64,000 bases of DNA from Bradyrhizobium sp. WSM471 (GCF_000244915.1 NZ_CM001442.1:434001-498000), one strand, 5' to 3'. Numbered from the stretch's first letter, positions 22,354 to 32,763 are shown. The notes: a model not told the origin generated them from the sequence alone. A program made the numbers and translations.

Positions 22354-23475
22354 CTACCCGCCCACCACCAGATCATCGCGGTGGATCATCTCGGCGCGGC
22401 CGCTGATGCCGAGGATGGCCATCACATCGGGGGAGGAGCGGCCCTTGATCCGCTCGGCGTCGTCGGCGTCGTAGGCGATCAGGCCGCGGCCGACCTCGCT
22501 GGTGTCGGGGCCGCGCACGATCACGGCATCGCCGCGGGCGAACTGGCCCTCGACCTTGATCACGCCGGCCGGCAGCAGGCTGGCGCCGGCACGCAGCGCC
22601 GCGACCGCGCCGGCGTCGATTGTCAGCGTGCCCTTCGGCTCCAGCGAGCCCGCGATCCAGCGTTTTCGCGACGTAATGGGATTGGCGGGCGTCAGGAACC
22701 AGGTGCAGCGGCCGCCATCGGCGATCGCCTGCAACGGATGCTCGATCTTGCCCGAGGCGATCAGCATATGCGTGCCGCCGGTGGTCGCGATTTTTGCGGC
22801 TTCGACCTTGGTGCGCATGCCGCCGCGCGACAACTCGGACTCGGCGTCGCCTGCGACAGCCTCGATCTCCGAGGAGATGCTGTCGACGATCGGAATGAGC
22901 TTGGCGTTCGGGTTGTTCTTCGGCGGGGCGTCGTAGAGCCCGTCGATGTCCGACAGCAGCACCAGCAGATCGGCGCTCGCCATGGTGGCGACGCGCGCGG
23001 CGAGCCGGTCATTGTCGCCGTACCGGATCTCGTTGGTGGCGACCGTGTCGTTCTCGTTGATCACGGGGATCGCGCGCCACTCCAGCAGCTTGCCGATGGT
23101 GGAGCGCGCGTTGAGATAGCGGCGGCGCTCCTCGGTGTCCTGCAGCGTTACCAGGATCTGACCGGCGCCGATGCCGTGGGCGCCAAGCACCTCCGACCAT
23201 ATCCGCGCCAGCGCGATCTGACCGACGGCGGCCGCCGCCTGGCTCTCCTCCAGCTTCAGCGGGCCGCGCGGCAATTTCAGGCGGCTGCGGCCTAGCGCGA
23301 TCGAGCCGGAGGAGACGACGAGAACGTCACGCCCCTCCCGATGCAGCTTGGCCATGTCGTCGGCGAGCGCGGCAAGCCAGGACGCCCGCACCTCGCCTTT
23401 GTCGGAATCGACCAGCAGCGCGGAGCCGACCTTGACGACGATGCGGCGGAATTGACTGAGTTCGGGGCTGGCCAT
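22354..23475 (-). CDS. proB: Glutamate 5-kinase
   Basis: About 373 residues. It phosphorylates glutamate in the first, feedback-inhibited step of proline synthesis. The kinase domain shows [33 protein letters not shown] and [11 protein letters not shown]; a C-terminal PUA domain contains [19 protein letters not shown]. The frame is open to 23595, but ATG 23475 begins the conserved protein, whereas the extra 40 residues ([12 protein letters not shown]) look non-coding. Confidence 0.95.
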   Translation of the reverse strand: MASPELSQFRRIVVKVGSALLVDSDKGEVRASWLAALADDMAKLHREGRDVLVVSSGSIALGRSRLKLPRGPLKLEESQAAAAVGQIALARIWSEVLGAHGIGAGQILVTLQDTEERRRYLNARSTIGKLLEWRAIPVINENDTVATNEIRYGDNDRLAARVATMASADLLVLLSDIDGLYDAPPKNNPNAKLIPIVDSISSEIEAVAGDAESELSRGGMRTKVEAAKIATTGGTHMLIASGKIEHPLQAIADGGRCTWFLTPANPITSRKRWIAGSLEPKGTLTIDAGAVAALRAGASLLPAGVIKVEGQFARGDAVIVRGPDTSEVGRGLIAYDADDAERIKGRSSPDVMAILGISGRAEMIHRDDLVVGG

Positions 23476-23641
23476 GTGTGTATGTGGTGTGTGTACGTGC
23501 TGGAGAGCGGCGCCGGTAAGGCCTGCTTTTGCAGCAGGACGATGGCTGGCGCAAGGCGGCAGGCCCCGTAAACGGCGCTTGTCCGGAGCGCCCATCTGGC
23601 TCTAACTGTCGCCAACCATCATGGGCTCAAAGGGGAAACCA

Positions 23642-24607
23642 ATGGATCGCCGCAACTTCATCGCCGGATGCCTCGGGTTGCCGCTGTTGGCGCAGGTGGG
23701 CGGGTCGCAAGCTCAGACCGGGCTGACGAAAATGATCTTTCCGTTCGCGGCGGGAGCGGGCGGCGACACCCTGTGCCGGCTGATCGCGCAGGAGATGGCA
23801 CCGGCGCTGCAGCGGACCATCGTGGTCGAAAACCGCACCGGCGGCGACGGCCTGATCGGCATCAAGGCGGTGAAAGGGGCCAGCCCCGACGGCAGCATGG
23901 TGCTGGTGACGACCGGGCCCACGATGTACCTGCTGCCGATGGTGGAGACGACCCCGAACTTCGATACCGCAAAGGATTTCGTCCCGGTATCGCTGCTGGC
24001 GCGGTTCGAGTTCGCCGTCGTGATCAGCCCGACGATCGATGCCGCGGATTTCAAGGGATTCGTCGCCTGGTTGAAGGCGCATCCGGACAAGGCGTCGTTC
24101 GGCGTGCCGAGCAACGGCACCATCCCGCATTTCATGGGCTCCAAGCTCGAGAAGGACCTCGGCATTCCCATGACGCGCGTGCCCTATCGCGGCAGTGCGC
24201 CCATCATCAACGACATCATCGGCGGCCATGTCTCGTTCGGCATCGTCACATTGGCGGACGCGCTGCCGCAGCATCGCGCCAAGGGCGTGAAGATCATTGC
24301 GGTCGCGAGCGCCGAACGTTCACCCTTTGCCTTGGAGGTACCGACCTTGAAGGAGAGCGGCATCGATCTCGTCGCGGACGCCTGGTACGGCATGTGGCTT
24401 CCCGCCGGCAGCTCGCCGGAATTAGCGAGCAAGCTCGGCGCGGCCGCAAGCGCCGCGCTCGCCAAGCCCGAGGTGAAGGAAAAACTCACCGCGATCGGGC
24501 TGATCCCGGTCGGCAGCAGCGCGGAAGGTCTGACCAAGGAGCTCGCCGCGAACACCGCCTTTTGGCAGCCGGTCGTCAAGGCGACGGGATACAAGATCGA
24601 GAATTGA
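23642..24607 (+). CDS. Bug/TctC-type tripartite tricarboxylate transporter binding protein
   Basis: About 321 residues, a periplasmic solute-binding protein of the large Bug family, which captures carboxylates and other small anionic compounds. It begins with a Tat-like leader (MDRRNFIAGCLGLPLLAQ), then MIFPFAAGAGGDTLCRLIAQ and VVENRTGGDGLIGIKAV, both family hallmarks, and ends with the usual WQPVVKATGYKIEN. The ATG at 23642 follows AAAGGGG. No TctA/TctB membrane genes are nearby, so it is an orphan; ligand unknown. Confidence 0.9.
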   Translation: MDRRNFIAGCLGLPLLAQVGGSQAQTGLTKMIFPFAAGAGGDTLCRLIAQEMAPALQRTIVVENRTGGDGLIGIKAVKGASPDGSMVLVTTGPTMYLLPMVETTPNFDTAKDFVPVSLLARFEFAVVISPTIDAADFKGFVAWLKAHPDKASFGVPSNGTIPHFMGSKLEKDLGIPMTRVPYRGSAPIINDIIGGHVSFGIVTLADALPQHRAKGVKIIAVASAERSPFALEVPTLKESGIDLVADAWYGMWLPAGSSPELASKLGAAASAALAKPEVKEKLTAIGLIPVGSSAEGLTKELAANTAFWQPVVKATGYKIEN

Positions 24608-24615
24608 GGTTTTCT

Positions 24616-24643
24616 CCCTCTCCCCGTTCTTACGGGGAGAGGG
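24616..24643. repeat. Short palindrome, family C, copy 2
   Basis: CCCTCTCCCCG pairs with CGGGGAGAGGG around six bases, followed by GTTGGGGTGAGGGGC. This is a widespread rhizobial intergenic motif. It lies between convergent genes and may also act as a terminator. Confidence 0.7.
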
Positions 24644-24739
24644 TTGGGGTGAGGGGCTCTCACCACAATCACAGTGGCAGACGGACTCGCGGAGAGTCCC
24701 CCTCACCCGGAATCCGCAAGCGGGGAGAGGCGAAGCAAC

Positions 24740-26374
24740 CTACAGCTTCGCGCGTTGCGCGATGCCGTCCTTGATCGACGCCAGCTCCGCTTCGTCCCAG
24801 ATCCCGATCAGGATGCCGCCCTTCACCTGGAGCTGGTTGTCGGCATAGGCGGCGATCTTCTCGCGCGACGTGGTGATGTGGTCGTTGGGGTGCAGCGCCC
24901 AGTCGAACAATTCGGCCTGCAATCGCGCAATGATGCCGGCGCACTCGGGATCGTCGCCGCGATCCACAAACTCTTCCGGATCGGTTTCGAGGTCATACAG
25001 CATCGGGCGGAAGCCCGAGGCGTGGATGTATTTCCAGCGGCCGTCGAACACCATGAACAGGCGGCAGCGTTCGATCGGCTGGTTCAGCTTCAGCCGCACG
25101 TCCTGCATGACATAATCGTATTCGGAGAACGCCACCTTGCGCCAATCCGATGGCGTCGAGCCGCGCAGCAGGGGCAGCAGCGAGCGTCCCTCGAGGATAT
25201 GGCCCGGCACCTTGCCGCCGAAATAATCGACGAAGGTCGGCGCGAGGTCGATGGCTTCGACCAGCGCGTCGTTGCGCGTGCCGCGCGTGGCGTCGGCCTC
25301 CTTCGAGGGATCGATAATGATCAGCGGGATCTTCGCCGACTGCTCGTGGAACAGATCCTTCTCGCCCATCCAGTGATCGCCGAGATAATCGCCGTGATCG
25401 GAGGTGAACACGATCATGGTGGTGTCCAGCAGATCGCGCTCCTCCAGGAACTTCATCAGCACGCCCATCTGGTCGTCGATCTGGGTGATCAGGCCCATAT
25501 AGGTCGGGATCACCTTCTCGCGGGCATCGTTGCGCGCCATGTTGCGGGAGTAGCGCATGTCCATATAGGCGCCGAACACCGGATGCGGGTTCTGGCGCTC
25601 GCGCTCGGAGCGGATCACCGGAATCATGTCCGATGTCGAATACATGCTGGCGTAGGGTTCGGGCGCGATGTAGGGCCAGTGCGGCTTGATGTAGGACAGA
25701 TGCAGGCACCACGGCCTGCCGTCGGTCTCGGCCTCGCTGATGAAGTCCATCGCGCGCCGCGTCATGTAGGGCGTCTCGGAATGCTCGTCCGGCACGCGCG
25801 CGGCCTTGTCGGCATGCACGAGCAGCCAGCCGTTCTGGAGCGAGCCGTCCTCGGCCGCGCCTGAGTTCGCCCAATGCTCCCAGGGATTGGGCGCCTCGAA
25901 TCCTTGCTGGCGCAGATATTCGTCGTATTTCGGACGCGGCCGCCCCGTGGGATGCAGGCCGTCGTCACGCTCATAGGGTTCGAACCCGCATTCGGCGACG
26001 TGCACGCCGATCATTGACTCCGGCGGGATGCCGAGCGCCTTCATGCCTTCGAGATCGGGCGCCATGTGGGTCTTGCCGACCAGCACGTTGCGCACGCCGA
26101 GCTTCTTGAGGTGATCGCCGAGGGTGGGCTCGCCGACGCGCAGCGGCCAGCCGTTCCAGTGCGAGCCGTGCGAGCGCATGTAGCGCCCGGTGTAGAACGA
26201 CATCCGCGAGGGGCCGCAGATCGGCGACTGCACATAGGCCTTGCTGAACAGCACGCCGCGCTTGGCCATGGCGTCGATGTTCGGCGTCTTCAGCGTGGGA
26301 TGGCCGGTGCAGCCGAGATAGTCATAGCGAAGCTGGTCGCACATGATCCAGAGAACGTTCTTCGCGCGCGCCAT
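24740..26374 (-). CDS. Sulfatase/phosphonate-monoester-hydrolase-like enzyme
   Basis: 544 residues of the alkaline-phosphatase/sulfatase superfamily. The formylglycine signature is SPICGPSRMSFYTGRYM, with the modifiable Cys at residue 53. Metal ligands appear in IMCDQLRYD near the N-terminus and in FTSDHGDYLGDH. The long insert and the order of motifs resemble rhizobial phosphonate monoester hydrolase (RlPMH-like) more than classical arylsulfatases, as I recall that family. No formylglycine-generating enzyme is encoded nearby; the host must supply it elsewhere. No signal peptide is visible, so a cytoplasmic location is likely. Substrate uncertain. Confidence 0.85.
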   Translation of the reverse strand: MARAKNVLWIMCDQLRYDYLGCTGHPTLKTPNIDAMAKRGVLFSKAYVQSPICGPSRMSFYTGRYMRSHGSHWNGWPLRVGEPTLGDHLKKLGVRNVLVGKTHMAPDLEGMKALGIPPESMIGVHVAECGFEPYERDDGLHPTGRPRPKYDEYLRQQGFEAPNPWEHWANSGAAEDGSLQNGWLLVHADKAARVPDEHSETPYMTRRAMDFISEAETDGRPWCLHLSYIKPHWPYIAPEPYASMYSTSDMIPVIRSERERQNPHPVFGAYMDMRYSRNMARNDAREKVIPTYMGLITQIDDQMGVLMKFLEERDLLDTTMIVFTSDHGDYLGDHWMGEKDLFHEQSAKIPLIIIDPSKEADATRGTRNDALVEAIDLAPTFVDYFGGKVPGHILEGRSLLPLLRGSTPSDWRKVAFSEYDYVMQDVRLKLNQPIERCRLFMVFDGRWKYIHASGFRPMLYDLETDPEEFVDRGDDPECAGIIARLQAELFDWALHPNDHITTSREKIAAYADNQLQVKGGILIGIWDEAELASIKDGIAQRAKL

Positions 26375-26474
26375 GAATCATCCCTGCCGTGTCTTGATGG
26401 GTCGATGCTGCGCTATCGAGGGCGCGAAGACAAGCAGGGCGGTGACGCGCGAGGTCGTGGCTGCACATTCCAGC

Positions 26475-26601
26475 GTCGTCCCGGCGAAGGCCGGGACCCA
26501 TAGCCACAGGGAGTAGTTTGGCGAAGACTAGTAGTTCGGTACTAAGACCATCCCCAACCGACAGATCACGCGGTATGGGTTCCGGCCTTCGCCGGGACGA
26601 C
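26475..26601. repeat. Palindromic intergenic repeat, family D, copy 1
   Basis: Left end GTCGTCCCGGCGAAGGCC is the exact complement of right end GGCCTTCGCCGGGACGAC. The interior contains GACCCATAGCCACAGGGAG followed by TAGTTTGGCGAAGAC. Related copies lie at 27768-27841 (truncated) and 29405-29536, all within 3 kb. Confidence 0.85.
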
Positions 26602-26615
26602 CGTGGGGAGAGCGT

Positions 26616-27740
<1,125 letters not shown>

Positions 27741-27767
27741 TTAACCAGCTGGCCGGCGCCCCTACGT

Positions 27768-27841
27768 GTCGTCCCGGACAAGCGAAGCGCAGATCCGGGA
27801 CCCATAACCACAGGGAGGAGTTTGGCGAAGACCGGCAGTGG
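27768..27841. repeat. Family D repeat, copy 2 (truncated)
   Basis: Starts GTCGTCCCGGACAAGCGAAG and contains CACAGGGAGGAGTTTGGCG like the other copies, but lacks the complementary right end. It lies between obgE and the MaoC gene. Confidence 0.75.
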
Positions 27842-27857
27842 ACTGGTCTCCACGCGG

Positions 27858-28337
27858 TTAGGATGGCCGGCGCCGGATCAGGAATTTCTGCATGCCCTCC
27901 AGCACCAGCTCCTTGCGCTGGTTGAACACGGTGCTTTTGAGCGTCACCGCGCCGGTCGAGCGTCCCGGCACCAGCTCGATGACCTCGAGCGCGGGATAAA
28001 TGGTGTCGTCGGCGAACACCGGTTTGAGGAACCGGCTGGATTGCTCGAGGAAGCCGACCAGGGAGTCCTCGACCATGAACGGAAACAGGCCTGCGCCGGG
28101 TGCGGTGTGGATCAACGTCTGGAAACCGTGGGCGAGCAGATGCGGCATGCCGCGGCTGCGGCAATACTCCACATCGTAATGCACCGGATGAGTGTCGCCG
28201 CTCGCGGTCTGGAACGCCGCGAACACCGCCGTCGTCTGCGTGCGGCTCGGCAGCACGAAACGCTCGCCGACCACGAAATCCTCAAACCAGCGTTGCGCGG
28301 GGATCATGCGATGCCGGGCCGGGTCGAAGTCGGTCAT
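27858..28337 (-). CDS. MaoC-family dehydratase
   Basis: 159 residues with a single hot-dog fold. The hydratase-2 signature appears as FQTASGDTHPVHYDVEYCRSRGM, where Asp and His are the catalytic pair of (R)-specific enoyl-CoA hydratases, followed by LLAHGFQTLI. It likely hydrates or dehydrates an acyl-CoA. It is divergent from the DMT transporter gene. No pathway neighbours indicate the substrate. Confidence 0.88.
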   Translation of the reverse strand: MTDFDPARHRMIPAQRWFEDFVVGERFVLPSRTQTTAVFAAFQTASGDTHPVHYDVEYCRSRGMPHLLAHGFQTLIHTAPGAGLFPFMVEDSLVGFLEQSSRFLKPVFADDTIYPALEVIELVPGRSTGAVTLKSTVFNQRKELVLEGMQKFLIRRRPS

Positions 28338-28468
28338 GGCGAAGCTCTTTCCTGGCTCTTTCGTTCGGGTGACGCCTATGGCTACCGCGACGCGAAGACT
28401 GCGACAATCCGTTCAATTCGTCCAACGCGGGCTTGTCCCGACGGCCGGCGTCATTACAACGGCGCTCG

Positions 28469-29383
28469 ATGCCCCTCTTCAAAAATCTCTCGGCCTATGA
28501 CGAACGCTCGGCGCGCCTCGCCGGGATTGCGCTCATGGTGCTGTCGATCTTCATGTTCTCGTTCGGCGATGCCATGGGCAAGTTCCTGGTCGGGACTTAT
28601 TCGGTGGGGCAGCTGCTGTTCCTGCGCGCCTGCGCGGCGCTGCTGCTGCTGTCGCCGCTGGTCTGGCGGCAGCGTCACCAGTTCCTGCAGCTGGAGCGGC
28701 CGGGCCTCCAGCTCTTCCGCGTGGTGCTGTCGACGCTGGAAGTGGCGGCGTTCTTCCTGGCGACGGTCTACCTGCCGCTCGCCGACGTCATCACCTATTA
28801 TCTCGCCGGGCCCATTTTCGTCACGGCGATGTCGGCGATATTCCTCGGCGAGAAGGTCGGCTGGCGGCGCTGGACGGCGATCCTGATCGGCTTCTGCGGC
28901 GTACTGATCGCGCTGCGGCCCTCGGCACAGACCGTGAGCCTGCCGGCGCTGATCGCGTTGGGCGGCAGTCTTTCCTTCGCAACGCTGATGCTGATCACGC
29001 GCAGCCTGCGCAAGACGCCCGATATCGTGATGGCGTCGTCGCAATTCGTCGGCACGTTTGTGCTGGGTGCGGTGCTGTCGGCGTTCCACTGGGTGCCGCC
29101 GACATCGGGCAGCCTCGTGATCTTCGCGCTGGCGGGATGCGTCTCGGTCACGGCGCTGTTCTGCGTCAACCGCTCGCTCAAGCTGGCGCCGGCCAGCGTC
29201 GTCGTGCCCTATCAATATTCGATGATCGTCTGGGCGGTGATCTTCGGCTTCGTCGTGTTCGGCGACGTGCCCGAGATCGCCACCATCGTCGGCGCCGCCA
29301 TCATCATCGGCGCCGGGTTCTATATTTACTTGCGTGAGCGCGATCTCGGGCGGGGGGACGTGGATGTGAATCCGCCGGCGTGA
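28469..29383 (+). CDS. DMT-family (EamA) transporter
   Basis: About 304 residues with roughly ten hydrophobic segments and two EamA repeats (for example ALMVLSIFMFSFGDAMGKFL and YLPLADVITYYLAGPIFVTA). The second repeat ends with SLKLAPASVVVPYQYSMIVWAVIFG, a typical EamA signature. A likely inner-membrane exporter of metabolites; substrate unknown. ATG 28469 is preferred over an in-frame non-ATG start at 28433. Confidence 0.9.
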   Translation: MPLFKNLSAYDERSARLAGIALMVLSIFMFSFGDAMGKFLVGTYSVGQLLFLRACAALLLLSPLVWRQRHQFLQLERPGLQLFRVVLSTLEVAAFFLATVYLPLADVITYYLAGPIFVTAMSAIFLGEKVGWRRWTAILIGFCGVLIALRPSAQTVSLPALIALGGSLSFATLMLITRSLRKTPDIVMASSQFVGTFVLGAVLSAFHWVPPTSGSLVIFALAGCVSVTALFCVNRSLKLAPASVVVPYQYSMIVWAVIFGFVVFGDVPEIATIVGAAIIIGAGFYIYLRERDLGRGDVDVNPPA

Positions 29384-29404
29384 TCGCAGGCGATAAATTC
29401 GAGC

Positions 29405-29536
29405 GTCGTCCTGGACAAGCGGAGCGCCGATCCAGGACCCATCACCCCAGGGAGGAGTTTGGCGAAGATTCGTGGTTGATAGTTCGCGCCACGACTTCTC
29501 GCTGGGGTAATGGGTCCTGGCTTTCGCCAGGACGAC
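29405..29536. repeat. Palindromic intergenic repeat, family D, copy 3
   Basis: Left end GTCGTCCTGGACAAGCG and right end CTTTCGCCAGGACGAC are near-complementary; the interior carries CCCAGGGAGGAGTTTGGCG as in copies 1 and 2. It lies between the convergent DMT and GNAT genes. Confidence 0.85.
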
Positions 29537-29559
29537 AGCTGTGATTGAGGCGCCTCCGC

Positions 29560-30153
29560 CTACCTCACCCGCCTCGCACTGCTCCAGCTCTTCAGCGACG
29601 CCCACACACTGCGTGACAGGCGGAAGCAGTCGACGGGCGTGGACGAGCCCAGCGCCAGGAAGCGATGCAGCTGGACGCCGCTCCACTGGAAGCCGCACTT
29701 CTCCAGCACGTTGCGCGAGGCCGGGTTGGTGACGCGCGCACCTGAATAGAGATGATCGTCCTCGAACTCCTCGAAGAAGAAGTCGATCGCGCCGCGCGCG
29801 GCCTCGGTGGCAAAGCCCCGGCCCCAATGCTCGACGCCGAGCCAGTAGCCGAGCTCGGCATTGTCGGGCGTCGAGCAGTCGATGCCGACCATGCCAATGG
29901 GGCCGCTGTCATGCTCGATCAGGAACACCGTCTCGCTGCCGGGCGCGGCGGTGGCGCGGACGAAGGCGATAGCGTCGTCCTGCGAATAGGGATGCGGGAG
30001 GCGCCTGGTGTTTTCGGCGACGCGGCGGTCGTTGGCGAGGAGGGCGATGGTCCTGACGTCGGCGAGGGTCGGCCGCCGCAAGGTCAGCCGTTCGGTGGCG
30101 ACGACGCTGGGTCTCGCCTCCTGCAAGGTCACGCTTGAAAAGTCCTGCAACAT
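29560..30153 (-). CDS. GNAT-family N-acetyltransferase
   Basis: About 197 residues, of the RimJ/RimL-like type that acetylates amino groups from acetyl-CoA. Signs are TERLTLRRPTLADVRTIALL at the N-terminus, GMVGIDCSTPDNAELGYWLGVEHWGRGFATEAARGAI (in part; the motif A region) and ASRNVLEKCGFQW near the end. The ATG at 30153 has a GGAG ribosome site and is preferred to an upstream start at 30294, which overlaps hairpins. It follows rpmA on the same strand, a common alphaproteobacterial order. Confidence 0.88.
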   Translation of the reverse strand: MLQDFSSVTLQEARPSVVATERLTLRRPTLADVRTIALLANDRRVAENTRRLPHPYSQDDAIAFVRATAAPGSETVFLIEHDSGPIGMVGIDCSTPDNAELGYWLGVEHWGRGFATEAARGAIDFFFEEFEDDHLYSGARVTNPASRNVLEKCGFQWSGVQLHRFLALGSSTPVDCFRLSRSVWASLKSWSSARRVR

Positions 30154-30203
30154 GTCCGGCTCCGTCGAAGTCACTAAGTGAAAACTCAGCACGCAAACGA
30201 AAG

Positions 30204-30228
30204 GGGAGGCCGGTTTCCCGCCTCCCCT
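30204..30228 (-). terminator. Terminator downstream of rpmA
   Basis: GGGGAGGC pairs with GCCTCCCC around nine bases, followed on the minus strand by TTTCGTTT. A second stem (TCCGCCGG/CCGGCGGA) lies at about 30260-30286, closer to rpmA. Both fall between rpmA and the GNAT gene. Confidence 0.65.
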
Positions 30229-30308
30229 GGAGCCTTCGATCTCTTTTGATCTCAAGGACTCCGCCGGTTCGGTCTGGGACCCGGCGGACTCCAAATTTGA
30301 TCCACCGT

Positions 30309-30578
30309 CTATTCAGCCGCCTCTGCGAGCGGGAGCACCGAGATGAAGGTGCGGCCGTTGGCTTTGGCCTGGAACGTTACGCGGCCCTCGACCTTGGCGA
30401 ACAAGGTGTGGTCCGTGCCCATGCCGACATTAAGGCCGGGATGCCAGGTGGTGCCGCGCTGACGCGCAATGATGTTGCCGGGAATCACAACTTCCCCGCC
30501 GAACGCCTTGATACCGAGGCGCTTGCCCTTGGAATCGCGACCGTTGCGCGATGAACCGCCTGCTTTTTTGTGAGCCAT
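30309..30578 (-). CDS. rpmA: 50S ribosomal protein L27
   Basis: 89 residues. The N-terminus [20 protein letters not shown] is diagnostic of L27, whose tail reaches the peptidyl-transferase centre; [15 protein letters not shown] follows. It is encoded about 100 bases after rplU, as almost always in bacteria. Confidence 0.98.
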   Translation of the reverse strand: MAHKKAGGSSRNGRDSKGKRLGIKAFGGEVVIPGNIIARQRGTTWHPGLNVGMGTDHTLFAKVEGRVTFQAKANGRTFISVLPLAEAAE

Positions 30579-30675
30579 GGCTCGTCTCCGAAATTCTACG
30601 TATGTCTAGATCAATTCCTTGACGGAATCATTTCACAATTTCTCACGCATCAATTCGTGATGGCGCGTGATCAAA

Positions 30676-31068
30676 TTATGCGGCGGCCTCTTCGGTCGTG
30701 GTCTCCGGCTTGGCGACCTTCTCCCGCTTCGGACGCGGCCCCTTGGTGGGCTTGGCGCCGTCGGTGAGGATCTCCGAGATGCGCAGCACGGTGATCTCGT
30801 CGCGATAGCCGCGCTTGCGGCGCGAGTTCTTGCGGCGGCGCTTCTTGAAAGCGATGACCTTGGGACCGCGCTTGTGGTCGAGCACCTCGACCGCAACGGA
30901 GGCGCCTGCGACCGTGGGCAGACCCAGGATCGGCGTGTCGCCGCCGACCAGGAGAACTTCATTGAGCTGCACGATCGAGCCGACTTCGCCTTCGATCTTG
31001 CCTACTTCCAGGACATCATCCGGAACGACGCGGTACTGCCGGCCGCCGGTTTTGATGACTGCGAACAT
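30676..31068 (-). CDS. rplU: 50S ribosomal protein L21
   Basis: 130 residues. It starts [20 protein letters not shown] and has the L21 signature [22 protein letters not shown] (in part). It carries a Lys/Pro/Glu-rich C-terminal extension ([20 protein letters not shown]) beyond the core, usual in this group of alphaproteobacteria. Its 5' leader contains a strong hairpin described separately. Confidence 0.97.
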   Translation of the reverse strand: MFAVIKTGGRQYRVVPDDVLEVGKIEGEVGSIVQLNEVLLVGGDTPILGLPTVAGASVAVEVLDHKRGPKVIAFKKRRRKNSRRKRGYRDEITVLRISEILTDGAKPTKGPRPKREKVAKPETTTEEAAA

Positions 31069-31092
31069 CGTTGTTTTCCTTCGTGTTCATTC

Positions 31093-31121
31093 CCGGCCTC
31101 GCGACAGAGTGTCGGGGCCGG
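31093..31121. promoter_or_regulatory. Hairpin in the rplU leader
   Basis: CCGGCC and GACA on the left pair with TGTC and GGCCGG on the right around GAG, giving an interrupted stem 25-53 bases before the rplU start. On the plus strand it is followed by TTTTT, so it resembles a plus-strand terminator; on the minus strand it lies in the rplU 5' untranslated region. It may be a leader for autoregulation or a barrier to antisense transcription. Confidence 0.45.
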
Positions 31122-31399
31122 CTTTTTGTCAGTCGTTATGGGTTATGCGAGTTTTGTGCGGGCGGGAGTTATCCCTTTGAATACCCACGCAAAAACAAGC
31201 GGCGCGAGAAACGCCCCGCGCCGGTTGCGGGATTTATAGCCGCTGACCGTCGAGAGTCAAGGAAAAGCCGGCGAAAACGGCCCGGATTTGAAGCATTTGG
31301 GCCCGATCCGGCCCCGCGGGCGAATTTCCGACAGCGCCGCAACCAACAGGTTCCCCCGCCGTTGTCCCCGCGAATTCAGTCACACGGGCAGGGGCTATC

Positions 31400-32551
31400 A
31401 TGGCGACAGACGAGCTGGTCAAGACGACGACGGGCATCGCCCATCACGGGGCGGAGCGGTTGCCGTCGGTGGATATCGACAGCTTCAACATCGAGATGAA
31501 GGACGAGGACGGCTTCATCGGCGACCGCGCCAGCAAGGGCGCGTTCAGGGAGATCCTCGAGCGCTGGCGCAAGCCGCTGCGCAAGTCCGGCGAAGACCCG
31601 TTCGGCAAGGAGCCGTCGGACGAGATCAGCAAGAAGACGCTGGACGCCATCCTGGTCGGCGACGACACCGAGGCCTGGGCGGTGGTGCATAGCGCGATCG
31701 AGGACTTTGCCCAGGAGCTCGCTTACGTCACCCGCCGCTTCCTCAAGTCCAAGGCCTGGGCCAAGACCGAGCGCATCGTGGTCGGCGGCGGCTTTCGCGA
31801 TTCCCGGCTCGGCGAGCTCGCGATCGCGCGCACCGAGATCATCCTCAAATCCGAGGACTTCAAGATCGACATGATGCCGATCCGCCATCATCCCGACGAA
31901 GCCGGCTTGATCGGCGCGTTGCATCTGGCGCCGTCGTGGATCTTCGAAGCCCATGACAGCATCCTCGCCGTCGATATCGGCGGCACCAACATCCGCTGTG
32001 GCCTGGTGGAGACCAGCTGGAAGAAGGCAAAAGACCTGTCGAAAGCCAAGGTCGTGAAGTCCGAGCTGTGGCGTCATGCCGACGACGAGCCGACGCGCGA
32101 AGGCGCGGTGAAGCGGCTCACCAAGATGCTGAAGGGGCTGATCAGCGAGGCCGAGAAGGAAGGCTTCAAGCTGGCGCCGTTCATCGGCATCGCCTGTCCC
32201 GGCGTGATCAACGCGGACGGCTCGATCGAGAAAGGCGCGCAGAACCTGCCGGGCAATTGGGAGAGCAGCAAGTTCAACCTGCCGGCGAGCCTGCTCGAGG
32301 GCATCCCTTCCATCGGCGAGCACGATACCGCGATCCTGATGCACAATGACGGCGTGGTTCAGGGCCTCTCCGAGGTGCCGTTCATGCAGGATGTCGATCG
32401 CTGGGGCGTGCTCACCATCGGCACTGGCCTCGGCAATGCCCGCTTCACCAACCGCCGCAAGGACAACGGCAAGGACAAGGATAACGGAAAAGACGGGGAT
32501 TCCACGGGCAACGGGAAGGAATCCGGCAAGAAAAAGGGCAAGGGCGACTGA
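31400..32551 (+). CDS. ROK-family protein with circularly permuted motif order
   Basis: 383 residues. The ROK/ASKHA N-terminal motif VDIGGTNIRCGLVE is at residue 191 instead of near residue 5. It is followed in normal order by GIACPGVINADG (263), the catalytic Asp in MHNDGVV (317) and the adenosine loop TIGTGLGNARF (339), where the fold stops. The missing C-terminal half lies in front: a helical segment from residue 45, VVGGG (127) and GLIGALHLAP (169). The zinc-binding HxxGxxCxCG segment of many ROK kinases is absent. The end is a low-complexity tail of KDNGKD-like repeats (353-383). Probably a sugar kinase-like enzyme; substrate unknown. Confidence 0.85.
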   Translation: MATDELVKTTTGIAHHGAERLPSVDIDSFNIEMKDEDGFIGDRASKGAFREILERWRKPLRKSGEDPFGKEPSDEISKKTLDAILVGDDTEAWAVVHSAIEDFAQELAYVTRRFLKSKAWAKTERIVVGGGFRDSRLGELAIARTEIILKSEDFKIDMMPIRHHPDEAGLIGALHLAPSWIFEAHDSILAVDIGGTNIRCGLVETSWKKAKDLSKAKVVKSELWRHADDEPTREGAVKRLTKMLKGLISEAEKEGFKLAPFIGIACPGVINADGSIEKGAQNLPGNWESSKFNLPASLLEGIPSIGEHDTAILMHNDGVVQGLSEVPFMQDVDRWGVLTIGTGLGNARFTNRRKDNGKDKDNGKDGDSTGNGKESGKKKGKGD

Positions 32552-32613
32552 GCGTAAAGGGCGACTCAAGCGAGGAGGCTCTTGGCTAAATCCACCGGCC
32601 GCGGGCTTGCTCC

Positions 32614-32637
32614 GCCTCTCCCGCGTGCGGGAGAGGC
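32614..32637. repeat. Short palindrome, family C, copy 3
   Basis: GCCTCTCCCGC pairs with GCGGGAGAGGC across GT. The following GCGGCGGGTGAGGGCTCTC is a typical flanking motif. It lies after the ROK gene and before the small RNA candidate. Confidence 0.7.
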
Positions 32638-32763
32638 CGACGCGCCCCGGGCGATGCGAAGCATCGTCCGCGCGCGGCGGGTGAGGGCTCTCTCCACACG
32701 GGGGGTCTCAGACACGGTCGCCAGAGTAACCTTGACTGGTTAGGTTAAGGACCGGATTGCGTT

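Noticed and set aside
23476..23595. N-terminal extension of ProB
   Set aside because: The additional 40 codons give a low-quality His/Thr-rich sequence, and known ProB proteins start at the equivalent of 23475.
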